DNA of 38,763 nucleotides from Mesenet sp031546805 (GCA_031546805.1 JAVBJW010000068.1:1-38763); one strand, 5' to 3'; positions 26,088 to 35,832 are shown, counted from the stretch's first letter. A program made the numbers and translations. The notes: a model not told the origin generated them from the sequence alone.

Positions 26088-27698
26088 TTATATTAAAATT
26101 CCCTTTTCGTAATTATTATTTAAAGCAGATAGCCTTACATCATTAAGGTTATAGTGTGTAATTAATCCTTGCACTGAAGAAACATTTATTTCTTTGTAGT
26201 TATGATGCTTTGATAAAATACCGTACGAGTTATAATCTAAGTCTAGCCTATTACCAAACTTTGGTAAAATTAAATCATCATAATCCCAATTCATGTTACT
26301 TATTTCCTCACTACTTTTATCTGACTCTTGAAAACTTGATATTGTGTTAAATGAATCTTTTCTTGAATGTGGAATATTGCTACATATTAAGTCTTGTGTT
26401 GAACATTCCATGTTGTTAATATTATTCAACCATTCATCCACTTTACATTTACAATTAACAGTATTATCAATAACAGCCAAAGCAATTACATCTGTATTCA
26501 TACTATCATGGTATTGATTATCAAAATTACTCATATTACCTTCAATATTATTATTTTGATTACTATGTTGTAAATTTTCCTGACCATTTAAAATACTTTT
26601 TTCTATATAGGTTATTGACATTTGCTGCTCGTAATTACATTTTTTTTTATCTAATTTTATATCTAATTTTTTAGAATCTAACATTTTAAGACATAATTCA
26701 TTTTCTTCTTTTATAGTATTATCTTCTATCCCCTGCATGCCTTGCATTGGTTCTTCAAATACTGGATAATCAATTGCACCATCACTTGAATCCATTGCAT
26801 TAGATTCCATATCAACATAGTACGATGAGTTACTATCTAAATCAACAAGTTGAAAATTATCTTCCTGCGATACTATATCTGGTACTAAACTATCTTTTTT
26901 CGTATCTTCTTCCTGATCATTGAGATATGATAACCAACAAGCCTTATCTAGAGCATCTTTTAATTTAACACCACCTATTAATACATTGCAAGTATCAAAA
27001 TTTAACTCTTCGTATTTTGATCTATCTTGCTTATCAAGCTCTGCAGTTCCATCATCTTTTATATAAACATATATACTCTCTTTTTTCTTGATCTGACAAC
27101 CATTGTCATCAAGTGTAACAGAAGTCCAATTTACCATCATTTTTATACTTCCATTATAAACTACATAATTTCTTTTATTAGTTTTTTGATCTTTTTGAAC
27201 ATATCCTTTGTTACCATTAATATCAAAGTGACTAAAAAATAAAGAACGATATTTGCAAAAATCACTCTCTAAAAGTTTGCTAACTTTTAATTTAGCATTG
27301 TTTATTTTGGTAAAAATAATACCTTGCTTTGTATATGCTATCAAAGCGCTAATACGTTCATCATTATCTATTAATTGAATAAAATTGCTAACTTCTTTAA
27401 AAACATTTTCTTGAGTAAGATTCAAATTTTGCTTAGCATAGTCAAGCTCACTACTAAGATTGGCGCCACGTTTAATTAAAAGTTTAATAGTATTAATATA
27501 ATCATTGACTAAACTATAATCAAAAAATTTAATTAAGAAAATCAATAACTGATCTAATATTGTATTCCCATTGTTTAGTGTGTTAATATTGATATTATCC
27601 TTAAGTATTTCTAATATCCAACTCTGATCTGCTTTCATCACTGCACATGGCAGAAACAACTCATTTATATACTTACGAACCTCTTCACAATCTGTCAT
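26088..27698 (-). CDS. Orphan acidic protein with ankyrin-like N-terminus, 536 residues
   Basis: No family is recognised with confidence. Residues about 25-105 resemble degenerate ankyrin repeats: NININTLNNGNTILDQLL and INTIKLLIKRGANLSSELDYA follow the usual pattern of a paired helix then GA(N/D) turn. The middle (about 150-260) is a compact mixed region (KMMVNWTSVTLDDNGCQ, IYVYIKDDGTAELDKQ). From about residue 270 the chain is acidic and low in complexity, rich in Asn, Asp, Glu, Ser and Met, and likely disordered. There is no signal peptide or membrane segment. Layout and composition recall secreted effector candidates of Anaplasmataceae, but that is only a guess. It precedes the E2 gene by 45 bases on the same strand and may share its transcript. 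Confidence 0.6.
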   Translation of the reverse strand: MTDCEEVRKYINELFLPCAVMKADQSWILEILKDNININTLNNGNTILDQLLIFLIKFFDYSLVNDYINTIKLLIKRGANLSSELDYAKQNLNLTQENVFKEVSNFIQLIDNDERISALIAYTKQGIIFTKINNAKLKVSKLLESDFCKYRSLFFSHFDINGNKGYVQKDQKTNKRNYVVYNGSIKMMVNWTSVTLDDNGCQIKKKESIYVYIKDDGTAELDKQDRSKYEELNFDTCNVLIGGVKLKDALDKACWLSYLNDQEEDTKKDSLVPDIVSQEDNFQLVDLDSNSSYYVDMESNAMDSSDGAIDYPVFEEPMQGMQGIEDNTIKEENELCLKMLDSKKLDIKLDKKKCNYEQQMSITYIEKSILNGQENLQHSNQNNNIEGNMSNFDNQYHDSMNTDVIALAVIDNTVNCKCKVDEWLNNINNMECSTQDLICSNIPHSRKDSFNTISSFQESDKSSEEISNMNWDYDDLILPKFGNRLDLDYNSYGILSKHHNYKEINVSSVQGLITHYNLNDVRLSALNNNYEKGILI

Positions 27699-27889
27699 AC
27701 TCTTTTCCCCATAATAAAGTTCAATCGCTAAAGTACAAGAAAGAACTCAATATGTCAATATTAGCATAAATATTTACATATTCTTTGATATTTTTAAAAC
27801 TAATTTATTAAGAAAAGGTTTTTTAGAGATTCACTTACAGGTAAAATTATATAATGCTTAGCTGGCTAAAAGGCTTTTTATAACCTTCA

Positions 27890-28738
27890 TCATTGATCTG
27901 TTTCTTTTTTATTATACTCACTCAAATCAATTATCAATTTATGTACACAACGCTCATTTGCTTCTTTCACTAAAAACTTAATTCCACTTTTATGATTAAT
28001 TACCTCGTTAACTAATGGTACTCTACCTGCAATTGCAAAAATTAAACCATTAATTGTAACATAATCTTCATCTTCAGAATCTTTAAGTTCTATATGCAAT
28101 TTTTCCTCAATTTCTTTTATTAAAACTCTTGCTGATACCTCAAACTTATCTTCTGATATTTTAATAAGAAAAAATCCCTGATCTTCATCATTTTCATCTT
28201 TAATATCTCCAACAATTTCTTTTATGATATCAACCATAGAAACTAAGCCTTCCGTGCAACCATATTCATCAAGTACAACTGCTAAATGTGTGTGAGAAGA
28301 CTGCATTTTTATAAATAAATTTATTATTTTCATTGATGGAGGTATATAAAATACATTGTGAACTATGCCCTTAAAGCTAATAGTCTTATTAATATTAAAC
28401 AGGATATCCTTCACATGAATAAACCCAATTATATTATCAATATTATTTTTATATATAGGTACTCTTGTGTGATTACTTTCTTTAATCTTATTAACTAAAT
28501 CATCTCTATTTAAATCAATGTCTACTGCATATATTTCTGCTCGTGGAGTCATTATATCCCTTACACTATGGCTGCAAAACTCCAATACATTATTAAATAC
28601 ATTTAACCCATATAATATATTATTTTTAATTACAAATTCAGTAGCATATTTTCTAATAGTAGAGCTATTTTTAAATATAAATAAAAACAACTTACGACTT
28701 ATTCTTTCTAAAAAAGAGGACTCTCTCTGATTTAACAC
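27890..28738 (-). CDS. COG1253 protein: CBS pair plus CorC/HlyC domain
   Basis: The 282-residue protein has a tandem CBS pair (about 65-185: SVRDIMTPRAEIYAVD, HTRVPIYKNNIDNIIGFIHVKDIL, HLAVVLDEYGCTEGLVSMVDIIKEIVG), followed by the transporter-associated CorC_HlyC domain (about 200-275). It is of the short HlyC/TlyC type without the DUF21/CNNM membrane domain. Such proteins are annotated as hemolysin C or as Mg/Co efflux partners, and the actual function is unsettled. Its key value here is position: together with hemE on the other side it brackets the replication origin, as known for Wolbachia. Confidence 0.88.
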   Translation of the reverse strand: MLNQRESSFLERISRKLFLFIFKNSSTIRKYATEFVIKNNILYGLNVFNNVLEFCSHSVRDIMTPRAEIYAVDIDLNRDDLVNKIKESNHTRVPIYKNNIDNIIGFIHVKDILFNINKTISFKGIVHNVFYIPPSMKIINLFIKMQSSHTHLAVVLDEYGCTEGLVSMVDIIKEIVGDIKDENDEDQGFFLIKISEDKFEVSARVLIKEIEEKLHIELKDSEDEDYVTINGLIFAIAGRVPLVNEVINHKSGIKFLVKEANERCVHKLIIDLSEYNKKETDQ

Positions 28739-28799
28739 AAATCTACTTTCTTATAAACTGAACCTTATATTCATAATCTACAACAAACCAATAATCTAC

Positions 28800-29141
28800 A
28801 AAAATATTAGTTGTGGATAAAGTCTGTATAACATGTGTATAACCTGTGGATAACATGTGGATAACATGTGGAAAAGTTTTGAAAAAAAAAGTTATTAACA
28901 ATTTATACACAGGTTATACACATGTTATCCACAGGTCTTAAAACTACCATTAGTATAGTTATTAGCAATATAAATACGATTTTTATCCACAGCAATTATG
29001 CACGATATTCGATGGGATGCGAATTTTATCCACAATTTTATCCACAATTTTATCGGATAATAATTTTTACAAAATAATGTAGAAATTAAAGTTATCAACA
29101 GTACAATAATTATAAGTAATATATGTATATATATAAATATA
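28800..29141. other. Chromosomal replication origin (oriC)
   Basis: This 340-bp AT-rich gap carries seven perfect DnaA boxes. Three read TGTGGATAA on the plus strand (28812, 28845, 28856) and four read TTATCCACA (28925, 28983, 29026, 29038). Near-perfect variants add to this: TGTGTATAA 28834, TGTGGAAAA 28867, TTATACACA 28903 and 28914, and TTATCAACA 29092. The left group points one way and the right group the other, around an A-run at 28881-28890. A 26-base inverted repeat (28828-28853 with 28903-28928, one mismatch) gives the centre dyad symmetry. The flanking genes, COG1253 and hemE diverging from it, match the published Wolbachia origin. I did not find clear CtrA sites of the form TTAA-N7-TTAA. 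Confidence 0.93.
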
Positions 29142-30161
29142 ATGGAAAGAGATAACATAGTAAAAGTAATAAGAGAAAAAACAAAAAACAGAAAAAAAAG
29201 CATATGGCTAATGCGTCAAGCTGGCAGATACTTACCTGAGTATCATGATGTAGTAAAAAAATCGAACAACTTTATAGATCTTTGTTACACACCAGAGTTA
29301 GTGATAGAATTAACACTTCAGCCGATAAAAAGATTTGATTTAGATGCTGCTATAATTTTTTCAGACATTTTAGTAATAGCAGATGCACTTGGTTATAATG
29401 TTGAATTTATTAAGGGGGTAGGACCAAAAATTGCTTCAATGGTTGATGATTCTCATTTAAAAACTGTAGAAGAGACCTTAAGAAAGTTATCACCAATAGC
29501 TGAAGCAATAAAACAGGTTAGAAAACTGCTACATCAGGAAAAAGCATTAATTGGCTTTGCAGGTGGTCCATGGACAGTTGCATCATACATAATAGAAGGA
29601 GGAAGTAGCAAACAACTCTCACAAATAAAAAGAATGTGTTACACAAAAAAACATGATTTTGAATTTTTGATGAGAAGATTAATAAACATAACTATTGCAC
29701 ATCTTATAGAACAAATAAAAAGTGGTGTAGATGTAATACAAATTTTTGAAAGTAATGCAGGATTATTAACTGAAGAGCTTTTTGAAACATGGGTAATAGA
29801 ACCAACAAAAGAAATAGTATCAAGCATTAGAAGCAGATATCCGGAATTTCCAATAATAGGATTTCCAAGAAATGCAGGTCTATTTTATAAGAAATATGCT
29901 TTGCAAACTAATGTTTCTGCTATAAGTGTAGATTACAGTATGCCTATAGAGTGGGTTAAGAATAATCTAGAGTTACCAATACAGGGAAATTTAGATCCAT
30001 ACTTACTAGCATACGATAAAGAAAAAGCAATTATGCAAGCGAAAAGGATAGTGGATTGTTTTGTAGATCGACCATTTATATTTAATCTTGGACATGGAGT
30101 ATTACCAGATACACCAACTGAAAATGTCAGTGAATTAGTAAAATTTGTTACAAACTATTAA
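29142..30161 (+). CDS. hemE: Uroporphyrinogen decarboxylase
   Basis: HemE removes four carboxyl groups from uroporphyrinogen III to give coproporphyrinogen III in haem synthesis, in the cytosol. The 339-residue protein has the N-terminal signature IWLMRQAGRYLPEY (about 22-35, with the substrate-binding Arg residues), AAIIFSDILVIADALG with the catalytic Asp, GFAGGPWTVASYIIEGG, and the C-terminal FNLGHGVLPDTPTENV. ATG 29142 is the first start after oriC. The 5' region is part of the origin, so its transcription may be tied to DnaA binding, which is inference. Confidence 0.96.
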   Translation: MERDNIVKVIREKTKNRKKSIWLMRQAGRYLPEYHDVVKKSNNFIDLCYTPELVIELTLQPIKRFDLDAAIIFSDILVIADALGYNVEFIKGVGPKIASMVDDSHLKTVEETLRKLSPIAEAIKQVRKLLHQEKALIGFAGGPWTVASYIIEGGSSKQLSQIKRMCYTKKHDFEFLMRRLINITIAHLIEQIKSGVDVIQIFESNAGLLTEELFETWVIEPTKEIVSSIRSRYPEFPIIGFPRNAGLFYKKYALQTNVSAISVDYSMPIEWVKNNLELPIQGNLDPYLLAYDKEKAIMQAKRIVDCFVDRPFIFNLGHGVLPDTPTENVSELVKFVTNY

Positions 30162-30273
30162 TAGTAGTTAAAATAAGTTGTTATCGTAATAGTTGTAATA
30201 AATACATAAAAAAGATAGTAATTATTTGAAAATTGTATAATATCAACTTTAGCTTCTATAAAGCAAAATACTT

Positions 30274-30768
30274 ATGAGATTGAATTTTTTTATACCGTTA
30301 ATATTACTGCTATTATGTCCTTACCTTGCACTAGGAGAAGCTGCAAAGTTTGAATTATTAATTGGAAAAATAGAAAACCTTAAAATTGAAGCAGCTTTAA
30401 AAGTAGAAATTGAGCCAGGATGGCACATATACTATAAAAACCCTGGAGACTTTGGCTTACCAACATCATTTAATTTGGATAATACAATAGATATTCTTGA
30501 TATACATTGGCCTAAACCAAAACAGCATATAGATGAAGTTGGAGAGGGGAAATTCATAAGTTGGACATATGAAAATCTTGTCGTATTTCCAATTACAATT
30601 AATTTACCACAAAATAGTGAAGATGCTAAGTTTACATTGATGATTGAATATGCAATTTGCAAAGAAATATGTATTCCAAAAAAAGAGAAGATTGAAATTA
30701 AAACTGAATTAAATCATTTTTTAAATGAAGAAGTTAGTAATCTAATAAATGAATGGAGAAATAAGTAA
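30274..30768 (+). CDS. Stand-alone DsbD alpha-like (thiol-disulfide) periplasmic protein
   Basis: The 164-residue product starts with a signal peptide (MRLNFFIPLILLLLCPYLALG, about 21 residues), so it is exported. The rest resembles the N-terminal immunoglobulin-like domain of DsbD/ScsB: LKVEIEPGWHIYYKNPGDFG, then IHWPKPKQ, and the C-terminal YAICKEICIPKKEK. The two Cys in CKEIC match the reactive pair of that domain type. The membrane and thioredoxin-like domains of a full DsbD are not present. It may accept electrons from a separate CcdA-like protein, as inferred from the family. It follows hemE by 112 bases and ends two bases from folP, which converges. Confidence 0.75.
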   Translation: MRLNFFIPLILLLLCPYLALGEAAKFELLIGKIENLKIEAALKVEIEPGWHIYYKNPGDFGLPTSFNLDNTIDILDIHWPKPKQHIDEVGEGKFISWTYENLVVFPITINLPQNSEDAKFTLMIEYAICKEICIPKKEKIEIKTELNHFLNEEVSNLINEWRNK

Positions 30769-30770
30769 TA

Positions 30771-31580
30771 TTATATGTTTAAACTGCTAAGTTTTTTCAA
30801 TATGTTAAATGATTGAAAATGAAGCTCTACATTGTGTACTCTAACATAGTCTATTTTTCTCTTTGCAAGTAAAATTGAAATTGTTAATGTTTCTATATCT
30901 CGATCATTACTTTGTCTTGTATTTAAACTGGAAAACATAGACTTTCGTGAGTGACCAACACATACTGCTAGGTTTATTTTTTTTAGTTTATCTATATTTT
31001 TAATAATGTACCAAGATTGCTCAGCATTTTTACCAAAACCTATACCAGGATCGATAATTATGTTATTATTTGCAATACCTAGGCTATTTAAGGTTGTAAT
31101 ACGTTTTTGAAACCACATTACTAATTCACCAATAGGATCAACATTTTTAGGAATTATATTGTTTTGATTAGCTGGTATACCGAGGTTATGCATTAAAAAT
31201 AGTTTTACGTTACTTGCAGATACAATCCTTATCATCTCTTTATCATACGTTCCACTAACATCATTGATATAATCTACACCAATACTTATGGCTTTATCTG
31301 CAATTTTTGCTTTATCAGTATCTATACTTACTTCAACATTTGCATTATGAGCAATGCTAATTATATTTGCAAGTACAGGCTCTAAACGATGCCATTCTTC
31401 TTCTTCGTTTATAAGAATTGCTCCTGGTCTTGTTGACTGAGCGCCAATATCAATTATATCTGCACCACTATCTATCAAGTGCTTAGCATGTTTTAAAGCA
31501 GTTTCTTGATTAAAGTACTTTCCTCCATCTGAGAATGAATCTGGTGTAATATTTAAGATTCCAATTATTTTTGTAGTCAT
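30771..31580 (-). CDS. folP: Dihydropteroate synthase
   Basis: FolP condenses p-aminobenzoate with 6-hydroxymethyl-dihydropterin pyrophosphate to dihydropteroate, a step of folate synthesis and the target of sulfonamides. The 269-residue TIM-barrel protein carries IIGILNITPDSFSDGG (5-20), ADIIDIGAQSTRPGA, VSIDTDKAKIA, YINDVSG, IIDPGIGFGKN and VCVGHSRKSMF, the pterin and phosphate-binding loops in their normal order. The gene converges with the DsbD-like gene with two bases between stops, and diverges from putA over about 165 bases. Confidence 0.95.
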   Translation of the reverse strand: MTTKIIGILNITPDSFSDGGKYFNQETALKHAKHLIDSGADIIDIGAQSTRPGAILINEEEEWHRLEPVLANIISIAHNANVEVSIDTDKAKIADKAISIGVDYINDVSGTYDKEMIRIVSASNVKLFLMHNLGIPANQNNIIPKNVDPIGELVMWFQKRITTLNSLGIANNNIIIDPGIGFGKNAEQSWYIIKNIDKLKKINLAVCVGHSRKSMFSSLNTRQSNDRDIETLTISILLAKRKIDYVRVHNVELHFQSFNILKKLSSLNI

Positions 31581-31744
31581 TTTATTGCTATTGACAAATA
31601 TAAATTATATTATAACTTAACCAGCGAGAAAATATTTTTGTTTGTTAGTGATATATTAAGTTTCTCTAAATAATCATTTGCTATAAATGAAGTTATAATG
31701 TAATTTATGGTGATTTTCTATTACATTTTCTAGAGATTTTATTT

Positions 31745-34700
31745 ATGATTAGCTCTATTCAAATGCCAAATGAAATCAGAAAGCATGTGCAAGAGTTTTA
31801 TTGTATTGACGAGAAAAGCCATGTTCAATACCTTATTAAAAGCACTGATATTAACTATGATTCAAAAATTAGAATTTACAACATTGCAAAACAAATAATT
31901 GAAAGAATTAAAGATAATAAACTAAATATTATTGATGCATTCATACAAAAATATTCTCTTACAAGTGATGAAGGTATAGCTTTAATGTGCCTTGCTGAAT
32001 CATTACTTCGAATACCAGATGACTGTACGATAGATGAGTTAATTAAAGATAAAATTACAAACTGTCAGTGGAATAAGCATATCAAGCAGTCTTCTTCACT
32101 ATTTGTTAATGCTTCAGCGTGGGCCATTGCGATGGGGAAAAGTATACTGATAAAAGACGTTGAAGATTTGAAATGGTATAATATAGTTAGCAACCTTGTT
32201 AAAAAGTTTGGTGAACCTATTATTCGCAAAGCTGTAACACAGTTTGTTTCTATGCTTAGTAAGCATTTTATTATGGGAGAAACAATTGAAGAAGCTTTAG
32301 AAGTGGTTGGATCTGATGAAAATAGGTTTTTGTATTCTTATGATATGCTAGGTGAAGCTGCATATACTGCTGAAAGCGCAAACGATTATTTTGATTTATA
32401 CATGCATGCAATAAAGGTTGTTGGTAATTCTGCAAATGCAAAAGATCTCTTTAGATCTGACGGTATTTCAGTAAAACTATCTGCTTTGCATCCACGTTAT
32501 GAATTTACTCAACTTGATCGTGTTGTTGATGAAATGGTACCTAAGATTTTAGATCTTTGTCGTGCTGCTAAAGAGTACAATATTTCTTTATGTATAGATG
32601 CAGAAGAAGCAGGAAGATTGGAAGCTTCACTAATCATTTTTGAAACTCTACGTTTGAATCAATCATTAGCTGGTTGGGAAGGACTTGGCATTGCTGTACA
32701 AGCTTATCAAAAACGTGCTTTGTCTGTATTAGACTTTATTGAAGACGTTGCAATTAGATCAAAGCATAAAATCATAGTAAGGCTTGTAAAAGGTGCATAT
32801 TGGGATTTCGAGATAAAAAATGCACAAGAGCTTGGATTGGATAATTATCCAGTTTTCACTAGAAAGGCTTATACGGATATTTCATATTTTGCTTGTGCAC
32901 ATAAGCTTTTAAGTAAAGAGAATAGTTTTTACCCTTGTTTTGCAACTCATAACGCTTATACACTTTCCTCTATTATTGAGCTTGCTGATAAAAATCACCC
33001 TGGTTTTGAATTTCAACGCCTTTATGGTATGGGTAAGGACTTATATGATTATGCAACATCAGAGCTGGCTAATAACATAAGTTGTCGTATTTATGCTCCT
33101 ATTGGTAATCACGATAATTTGCTATGTTATTTAGTTAGGCGTTTGCTTGAAAACGGAGCAAGTAACTCTTTTGTTAATAAAATTAATAATCCTTCAATTA
33201 ATATTGAAGAGTTAATTGTAGACCCAATAGATAAAGCAAAGAGTTTTAATTACGAACCACATCCAAATATCCCTTTACCTAAGAATATTACCTTAACAAG
33301 AAAAAACTCTTCTGGTATAGATATAAACGATTCCATAACTATGCTCAAGATAGCAGAGGGTATGAATAATTTTTCTGATAATCAATGGCAAGTAGGGCCA
33401 GTAATAGATGGTCAGGATTTTTTTTCTGAGCTTAGGCAAGTTGTAAATCCAGCACGGTTGGAACATGTTGTTGGACAAGTATCACACACAAGCAAGGAAC
33501 AAGCATTAGAAGCTTTAAATATAGCATATAATTCATGGTTTGATTGGAAAAATACTACGGCACAAAATCGTGCAGAGTGCTTAGAGAGAGCAGCTAATTT
33601 AATCGAAAATGAGAACATGCTGAAATTAGTTTATATACTCATAGTAGAGGCTGGTAAAACCGTGCGTGATGCAATTGCAGAAGTTAGAGAAGCAGTAGAT
33701 TTTTTACGCTACTATGCAATGATTGCAAAAAATGAATTAATTGATTGGCATAAACTGCCAGGACCTACAGGTGAAAATAATTTTATCTTTTTTGAAGGAA
33801 GAGGGGTGTTTTTGTGTATATCACCTTGGAATTTTCCACTTGCTATATTTATTGGACAAGTAGCTGCAGCGCTTGTAACTGGTAATACTGTTTTAGCAAA
33901 ACCAGCAGAACAAACACCTATAATTGCTTATGAGGCAACCAAGGTATTACTTAATGCTGGTATACCAAAAAATGTACTTCATTTACTTCCTGGAGACGGT
34001 GAATTTTTAGGAAAAATATTAATACCCAATAATAAAATTGCTGGGGTTGCTTTTACTGGTTCAACACAAACTGCTTTTTTAATTAATAAAATGTTAGCTA
34101 ATAGAAACGGTCCTATATCTCCACTGATTGCTGAAACTGGTGGATTGAATGCCATGATAGTAGATAGCTCAGCTCTTCTAGAGCAAGTTACATCAGATAC
34201 TTTGCTTTCTGCTTTTGGTAGCTGTGGCCAACGTTGTTCTTCGCTTAGAGTATTATTCATTCAAAATGATATAGCGGATAAGCAGATAAAAATGATATGT
34301 GGTGCTATGGAAGAACTAAAAGTTGGTGATCCTATGTTATTTAGCACTGATATTGGTCCGATTATTGATAAAAGTTCACTTGATATGCTATCCAAGCATA
34401 TTACAAAAATGTCAAAAGAAGCAAATCTTCTTTGTAAAGCTCCTATTAATCCACATTATGATAACGGTTATTTCTTTTCTCCTTATGCATATGAAATTCA
34501 GAATATTTCTCAGTTAAAGCAAGAAGTTTTTGGTCCAATTTTACATATTATACGTTATGATAAGCCACATCTTGATAAAGTTATTAATGATATAAATAAC
34601 ACAGGATATGGTCTTACATTTGCGCTACAAAGCCGTATACAAAGTAATATCAACTATATTAGTAATAAAATATCTGCTGGTAATGTTTACATTAATAGAA

Positions 34701-34873
34701 ATCAAATAGGTGCTGTAGTAGGAATGCAGCCTTTTGGTGGTAGAGGGTTGTCTGGGACTGGTCCTAAGGCTGGTGGTCCATATTACTTACATCGTTTTTC
34801 TACAGAAAAAGTTATAAGTATAAATTCTACTGCTTTTGGTGGTAATGCTACCCTAATGTGCTTGGAAGATTAA
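31745..34873 (+). CDS. putA: Bifunctional proline dehydrogenase / glutamate-semialdehyde dehydrogenase
   Basis: PutA oxidises proline to glutamate in two steps, feeding electrons to the respiratory chain and carbon to the TCA cycle. Amino acids are the main fuels of these bacteria (established view). The 1042-residue protein has the FAD barrel first (about 170-500), with SVKLSALHPRYEF, CIDAEEAGRLE, VRLVKGAYWDFEIK, and ATHNAYT. The aldehyde dehydrogenase follows (about 570-1030), with ISPWNFPLAIFIGQ, AFTGSTQTA, ETGGLNAMIVD, and catalytic C831 in GQRCSSLRV. It is the shorter type without the N-terminal DNA-binding ribbon-helix-helix, so it should not act as its own repressor. It has its own promoter region and diverges from folP. 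Confidence 0.96.
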   Translation: MISSIQMPNEIRKHVQEFYCIDEKSHVQYLIKSTDINYDSKIRIYNIAKQIIERIKDNKLNIIDAFIQKYSLTSDEGIALMCLAESLLRIPDDCTIDELIKDKITNCQWNKHIKQSSSLFVNASAWAIAMGKSILIKDVEDLKWYNIVSNLVKKFGEPIIRKAVTQFVSMLSKHFIMGETIEEALEVVGSDENRFLYSYDMLGEAAYTAESANDYFDLYMHAIKVVGNSANAKDLFRSDGISVKLSALHPRYEFTQLDRVVDEMVPKILDLCRAAKEYNISLCIDAEEAGRLEASLIIFETLRLNQSLAGWEGLGIAVQAYQKRALSVLDFIEDVAIRSKHKIIVRLVKGAYWDFEIKNAQELGLDNYPVFTRKAYTDISYFACAHKLLSKENSFYPCFATHNAYTLSSIIELADKNHPGFEFQRLYGMGKDLYDYATSELANNISCRIYAPIGNHDNLLCYLVRRLLENGASNSFVNKINNPSINIEELIVDPIDKAKSFNYEPHPNIPLPKNITLTRKNSSGIDINDSITMLKIAEGMNNFSDNQWQVGPVIDGQDFFSELRQVVNPARLEHVVGQVSHTSKEQALEALNIAYNSWFDWKNTTAQNRAECLERAANLIENENMLKLVYILIVEAGKTVRDAIAEVREAVDFLRYYAMIAKNELIDWHKLPGPTGENNFIFFEGRGVFLCISPWNFPLAIFIGQVAAALVTGNTVLAKPAEQTPIIAYEATKVLLNAGIPKNVLHLLPGDGEFLGKILIPNNKIAGVAFTGSTQTAFLINKMLANRNGPISPLIAETGGLNAMIVDSSALLEQVTSDTLLSAFGSCGQRCSSLRVLFIQNDIADKQIKMICGAMEELKVGDPMLFSTDIGPIIDKSSLDMLSKHITKMSKEANLLCKAPINPHYDNGYFFSPYAYEIQNISQLKQEVFGPILHIIRYDKPHLDKVINDINNTGYGLTFALQSRIQSNINYISNKISAGNVYINRNQIGAVVGMQPFGGRGLSGTGPKAGGPYYLHRFSTEKVISINSTAFGGNATLMCLED

Positions 34874-34974
34874 AAACTTTTTTACTTAGATAGTTTGTTG
34901 CTTTAAATAGATATCTAGCATAACCATCTGCTATAATACGAAGGGATAAAACCTATGAAGTATCGACATATAAA

Positions 34975-35618
34975 ATGATAATGGAATTTTTGAAAGTTGA
35001 GGGAATATATGATTTAAAAGATGAACAATGGGAAAAGATAGTTTACCATGGAAAGAAGGAGACAGCAGAAGAAGTGCAAATGATAACAGGAAGTTTATAG
35101 CATGTGGATAGGTAGAACCGGAGCACCATGGAGCAGTTGAATATGGAAAATGGTCAAATAAACGCTTTATGAGGTGAGCAAAGACTGGAGTTTGGCATTC
35201 AATACTTTAACAGTTGATGAGAGTGGCTCATGGTAGATTCAACGATTACATCAGCATGTGCAAGAAAAAAATATGGAGCAAGAGCAGGAATTAGGAAGAT
35301 CCAAATTCAACTAAGTTACACGCTGCTTGCTTGACTGAGATTTTTTGTTACTGCTGGACAAAATGTAAAGGCTTTAGACTTAATAGATTGCAGATGTATA
35401 GAAGCACTGATTGCCGATAAAATGATATGATTGAGGCTGCAAAAGCCGCTAATGCTGAGCTTGTTATTCCTCCACGCTTCAATCGCAAAACACCGAGAGA
35501 ATATGATAAGGAACTATATAAAGATTAATTGATTTAATAAACTCAAGTAGGGTTGCTACTCGTTATAGCTATAACTTTCTTATCTTTCGTTGCTTGTATC
35601 TATCTCTTGCTAAAGTAA
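34975..35618 (+). pseudogene. IS5-family (IS427-like) transposase, copy 2, decayed
   Basis: Joining frames gives a whole two-frame IS427-type transposase: YDLKDEQWEKIV, then RSANDNRKFI and GRTGAPWS in another frame, EYGKWSNKRFMR, LLFFVTAGQNVKALDL-like text, IEAAKAANAELVIPPRFNRK, KTPREYDKELYK and the final LSFVACIYLLLK ending at TAA 35618. Several frameshifts, stops and a deletion of the central part make it inactive. It is the most complete of three copies in this window. Together with the intron stub it fills the gap between putA and ribD. Confidence 0.75.
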
Positions 35619-35639
35619 TTGTCGACATTACCTAGAAAT

Positions 35640-35832
35640 ACATCATAAAGACCGTAATAGACGCAATAACATGACCAAAAATCTATCCTTGCTACATGGG
35701 ACATTGTCACGATGAATTACACGGAAAGTGTGCATGACAAGCACCAAATTGTAGAGGAGCCGTATGAGGTGAAAGTCACAAGTTCGGTTCTGAAGTCGAG
35801 TGGGGATAGGCGACTTTTTCCACTTAGATAAC
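35640..35832 (+). ncRNA. Group II intron, 3' end only (domains V and VI)
   Basis: Domain V is recognised as the canonical 34-nt hairpin at 35757-35790, starting GAGCCGTATGAGGTGAAAG and ending GTTCGGTTC, with the catalytic AGC triad and pairing of GAGCCG with CGGTTC. Domain VI follows (35791-35832, TGAAGTCGAGTGGGGA and CCACTTAGATAAC), with the 3' end near 35832. Upstream bases to about 35640 look like the end of domain IV. There is no reverse transcriptase/maturase ORF and no domains I-III, so it cannot splice alone. It begins about 20 bases after the end of IS copy 2, which may have cut it. Confidence 0.8.

Noticed and set aside
28811..28870. Possible CRISPR-like or tandem array from the repeated ATAACATGTGG units
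   Set aside because: The units are overlapping DnaA boxes 11 bases apart with no spacers; oriC explains them.
28925..29203. 92-codon minus-strand frame across oriC
   Set aside because: It is made of DnaA boxes and the antisense start of hemE; hydrophobicity comes from composition.
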